The translations under genes were made by a program, and so were the position numbers. Of a DNA stretch of 64,000 bases, positions 61,333-64,000 are shown in pieces. Position 1 is the first letter of the stretch; each line of letters opens with the position of its first letter. The stretch lies in contig NW_021167079.1 of NCBI RefSeq assembly GCF_003711515.1, forward strand, positions 2,035,471-2,099,470, in the 5' to 3' direction. Below the pieces are notes generated by a model, which saw only the letters and a program-made list of their open reading frames with translations, had not been told where the DNA came from and ran no database searches. The stretch comes from Sodiomyces alkalinus F11. Taxonomy: Eukaryota > Ascomycota > Sordariomycetes > Glomerellales > Plectosphaerellaceae.

Positions 61333-62830
61333 TCTCGGGTAGCTCGAACGCCTAACGCAACGATCATATCAGAAATCTAATACCGTCCTCGTGGCGACAA
61401 GAATGCCATAGCAACAGCCAGAGTGCGTGCTTGACGATAGTGCGCTGTGGACGGGGAAAGCCTTTGCTTCACCCGAGCGCAACGGATCCAGCGAAACCAA
61501 CTTACAACTAGAGGGTTTGTTGCTTCTGTGCCTCTACATGAGAAGGCACATATGTTTCTTTCAGAAGGAGAGTATTGAAAGCGGCAGCGTTCTCGACGGT
61601 CAGTTGGGGTTTGTTGGCGGAGGAGCTTTCGGGATTGTGGGCGAGCTCTGACGCTTTGGGGGGGGAAATTGATGAGGCCGGGCTGCCTTTATTACCCAGC
61701 TCACTCGTCTGCGTACAAAGATAGAAACCCCTGTGGCAGCGAGCCGGCAAGACTTCGGTGGTCGCAAAAACGTAAAAGCGTCTTGGCATTCTTATCGGGT
61801 CCTTGTCTATTGGATGAGGTCACCTATGTCCATGATTGTGGTTGTGCCCACCTTAGTCAGGCATATGGAGTTGGCCAGTGCACGAGGCCATATATGTTGA
61901 TGTTCCAACGTCCCAACGACGACGACGACGACGAGGGTGATAATTAAGTGATACAATTTAACGCCGTGATATCATATCCCTATTTAGAGCAAAGAGGGCC
62001 CTAACTCCGTACGTAAAAGGCACCGTATGTATTTCTGTTGTATAAGGGCGAGTGTGGGGTCTCTCGAGCAGTTAAACGGCTGTGATAGATTTATTTAGCC
62101 GACAGCAGATATTCACCTAGCCAGATTCTTAACATTCGTCCACTAAGTTTGGCGTGCTTCGTAAGCGATACTTCTTGAAGTGACACGTTCAATATCCCAG
62201 CAGCCGGATGGTCTATGTAGAGGGTTGTGTGTTAGGGGGTAAGACTAATACACGGTTCGTAGCAGTACAATAAATCGGCAGGAGACGACAAGAGGCATGA
62301 ATGGCTTTATAGGAAACATCACTGCTACATTTATGAAATGGCTCAAGCTACTCATTGTTTTACTCAGATATTCCATCATATACATGAATTCCTAGGACTA
62401 ACAGTAACACGATTTGAAATTGGACGCGTATTAAGATCTTGCCGATAGAATCCCGCCCAGCCAAATTAGCAACGAAGAATACCGGACATGTGTGTTACAG
62501 ACTAAGGTACTAGTTGTCCGACGAAACTCCACGATCAACCTCCATGTTTATCATCATCGCCACCTAAACCACGTTATTATGTTTATCGTTTTTCTGATTA
62601 TAATTATTGTTGTCGACATTGTTTTTTTGTCGTTATCGCGAGGAACGTAACTAGACCAGGGCAAAATTCCCAAGTTGTGCAGTCGGAATAACAGGGTCTC
62701 TTGAAATTAAGCCATCCTGAGCACAGTCGTACTGATACAGATATAATTAGGATATCAGTCATGGAACTGGAGACAACGAGCAACAACTCCATTCGATTTA
62801 TGCCCCCCGTATCGCACTAGCCTACAGTTA
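61333..62830. other. Sin3 promoter side and FAS1 gene 3' flank
   Basis: 1.5 kb. Contains a (GAC)n run on the plus strand (61917-61934), a CTCCGTACGTA motif at about 62004, and AT-richer text from 62100 to 62830 with no frame of interest. The upstream ATG context near the Sin3 start offers no better start with canonical introns. Confidence 0.5.
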
Positions 62831-63646
62831 TCATGGCCTCTGAGAATAATTACGGACATCCTTAACGATCCACTAGTGCCGTTAGTCGATGCGCGCTGAA
62901 TGGGTGATACTGATGACGGCTGAGATAGAATGCGCGAATGTCAAATTACTCACGATTTCGCCATTCGCAACTGCGCTGGCCACACTGACAACCTCGATGT
63001 TGTCGGGCTGAATCTGCGAAACAGTCAACGGGCTGCCCAAACAGACGAGATATCATCAACCCGTGCACACAAGGGACCGACTTACAAATTTGGTGCCGTC
63101 TCTAGATTCCCACCACACCTCCCTGTCACCGTCAATGGTCTTGACCTTCTCGTTCTCCCCCCACGGACTCTGCGGTACCAAGTGTGCCTCGACAAAGCGA
63201 CGGAGGTTGCGCCTGGCTCGTTCACGACCCTCATCGCCCTGATACGCATCGGCTCCAAGATTATTGTATTCATATGGGTCTTCCCAAGGTTTGCGGGGCA
63301 GTGATTCGACCGCGGAATTGAGTGGAGCCAGTACAGTGGTGTTCTTGTTGGAGTCATCCAGCCGGAGCGTGACAGGGTCGATGTCTTGTGCGAGCCCGGC
63401 AAAGATGTTAATGCTCTTGTCGCGGCTCATGACGTCTGATAGAATGACGGTACCCTGCGCTGGTGGGTGATGCGGGTCGGGGTTCGAGTCGGAGGGAGGC
63501 ATGACAGGCAAATTGAGGGGTTTCTGCTGTTCGCGCGGCTGGTGGGAGTTGAGAGACTCGTCAGTCGGCCGTCTTGGCACGTAGATGAACTGGCTTGCAA
63601 CTATAGATGAAGAAGTTAGTAGTAAAAGTGTTGTGAGGCGCTTCAT
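62831..63646 (-). CDS. Secreted FAS1 (fasciclin)-domain protein, three exons, 220 aa
   Basis: Exons: 63646-63086, 63013-62954, 62872-62831. The N terminus MKRLTTLLLLTSSSIVAS is a typical signal peptide, followed by a P-rich, unstructured stretch to about residue 65. One FAS1 domain follows: GTVILSDVMSRDKSINIFAGL (start), NTTVLAPLNSAVESLP (the H1-type motif TVLAPLNSA), and RRFVEAHLVPQSPW. The C terminus is IQPDNIEVVSVASAVANGEI-WIVKDVRNYSQRP. The short last exon is supported by a GACTAAC branch and by finishing the expected GEIW motif; without it the protein would lack the end of the fold. No GPI signal is visible. FAS1 proteins mediate cell-surface adhesion or vacuolar/secretory roles; the function here is unknown. 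Confidence 0.85.
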
Positions 63647-64000
63647 TATGGAGGATTATGCATCTGTCTCTTTTGCTGATACTGGACGTTCACGAGTTGA
63701 TAATAGGGATGCTAGCTTGTTGGTGTTTCACGCAACTATCCAACGAATGTCGTCATGTAACCCATATGTTGGGGTCGACGGCCCCGGTTCCTGACTGGAC
63801 GGTCAGTATCACGTGACTAGATCGCTAGCCCCCGGGCGCCGGGTGGGTATATACAGTGGGTCAGCAAAAGTTTCGGTATATAAACCCCACCCCCAACGCG
63901 TTCAACGCGTTTACAACGTACAACCATTACCACCTTAATCTTTAAATAGCTACAACAGAAATTCCTCTGTCCTGGCTCTGGTCAGAGCAAAAGTCTCTGT
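63647..64000. other. FAS1 gene upstream region and possible Tc1/mariner-like terminus
   Basis: Starts with the FAS1 promoter. At 63854 a stretch CAGTGGGTCAGCAAAAGTTT directly follows TATA. It resembles Tc1/mariner termini (CAGTG...CAAAAGT next to a TA target). If so, the element continues past base 64000. AACGCGTTCAACGCGTT at 63896-63912 is a short direct repeat within it. No frame is visible in the 150 bases available. Confidence 0.4.
63854..64000 (+). mobile_element. Candidate left end of a Tc1/mariner-like element (truncated by window)
   Basis: The terminus-like sequence begins after a TA dinucleotide and runs off the window. Only one end can be seen, so neither target duplication nor transposase can be confirmed. 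Confidence 0.35.

Noticed and set aside
63470..63500. tRNA B-box-like GGTTCGAGTC
   Set aside because: It lies within the FAS1 coding exon and lacks an A box and cloverleaf at the right distance. No tRNA or rRNA gene could be supported anywhere in the window.

Overview
This window looks like nuclear DNA of a filamentous ascomycete (Pezizomycotina), most likely a sordariomycete. Every confidently read gene is a fungal family. Introns are short (about 54-175 bp, one of 368 bp) with GT..AG ends and CTNAC-type branch sites. Fungal-restricted families are present (Msb1/DUF1708, Zn(II)2Cys6-Fungal_trans). Repetitive DNA carries the mark of repeat-induced point mutation (RIP): CpA/TpG are scarce, TpA is abundant, and TAG stops are common. 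Species cannot be named from the sequence alone.

Layout: 1-5032 is a RIP-ruined Ty1/copia retrotransposon on the minus strand that runs off the left edge. Next to it, 5033-5621 is a non-autonomous inverted-repeat transposon with a perfect 8-bp target duplication; a second copy in the opposite orientation lies at 22742-23205. Gene block A (7.6-13.4 kb) holds an FBXO9/Hrt3-type F-box protein, an Mtm1/SLC25A39-type mitochondrial carrier and uracil-DNA glycosylase. An AT-rich, C-poor island follows (14.33-16.13 kb), ending at a C-tract/G-tract foldback. Block B (18.8-36.7 kb) holds an Msb1/DUF1708 morphogenesis protein, Hrd3 (ERAD), a WDR89-like WD40 protein, an FRG1-like protein, a 2OG-Fe(II) oxygenase, a DsbA-fold protein, a mitochondrial TMEM70-like protein and a CHR-family chromate transporter. 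Block C (38.3-63.6 kb) holds a Zn(II)2Cys6 regulator, a 5.9-kb gene-poor stretch, the Fe-S targeting factor Cia2, the U5 snRNP GTPase Snu114, acetoacetyl-CoA thiolase, the Sin3 corepressor and a secreted FAS1-domain protein. The right edge starts what may be a Tc1/mariner-like terminus.

The genes are mostly housekeeping functions (DNA repair, splicing, ERAD, sterol precursor supply, Fe-S assembly, chromatin) and do not form one pathway or a secondary-metabolite cluster. Several pairs are divergent and share promoters: F-box/carrier, Hrd3/WD40, FRG1/2OG oxygenase, Snu114/thiolase. I rebuilt the exons by joining canonical splice sites in phase and checking that every total was divisible by three. 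None of these models has transcript support here. The most novel material is the inverted-repeat transposon family and the repeat architecture, not a new gene system.
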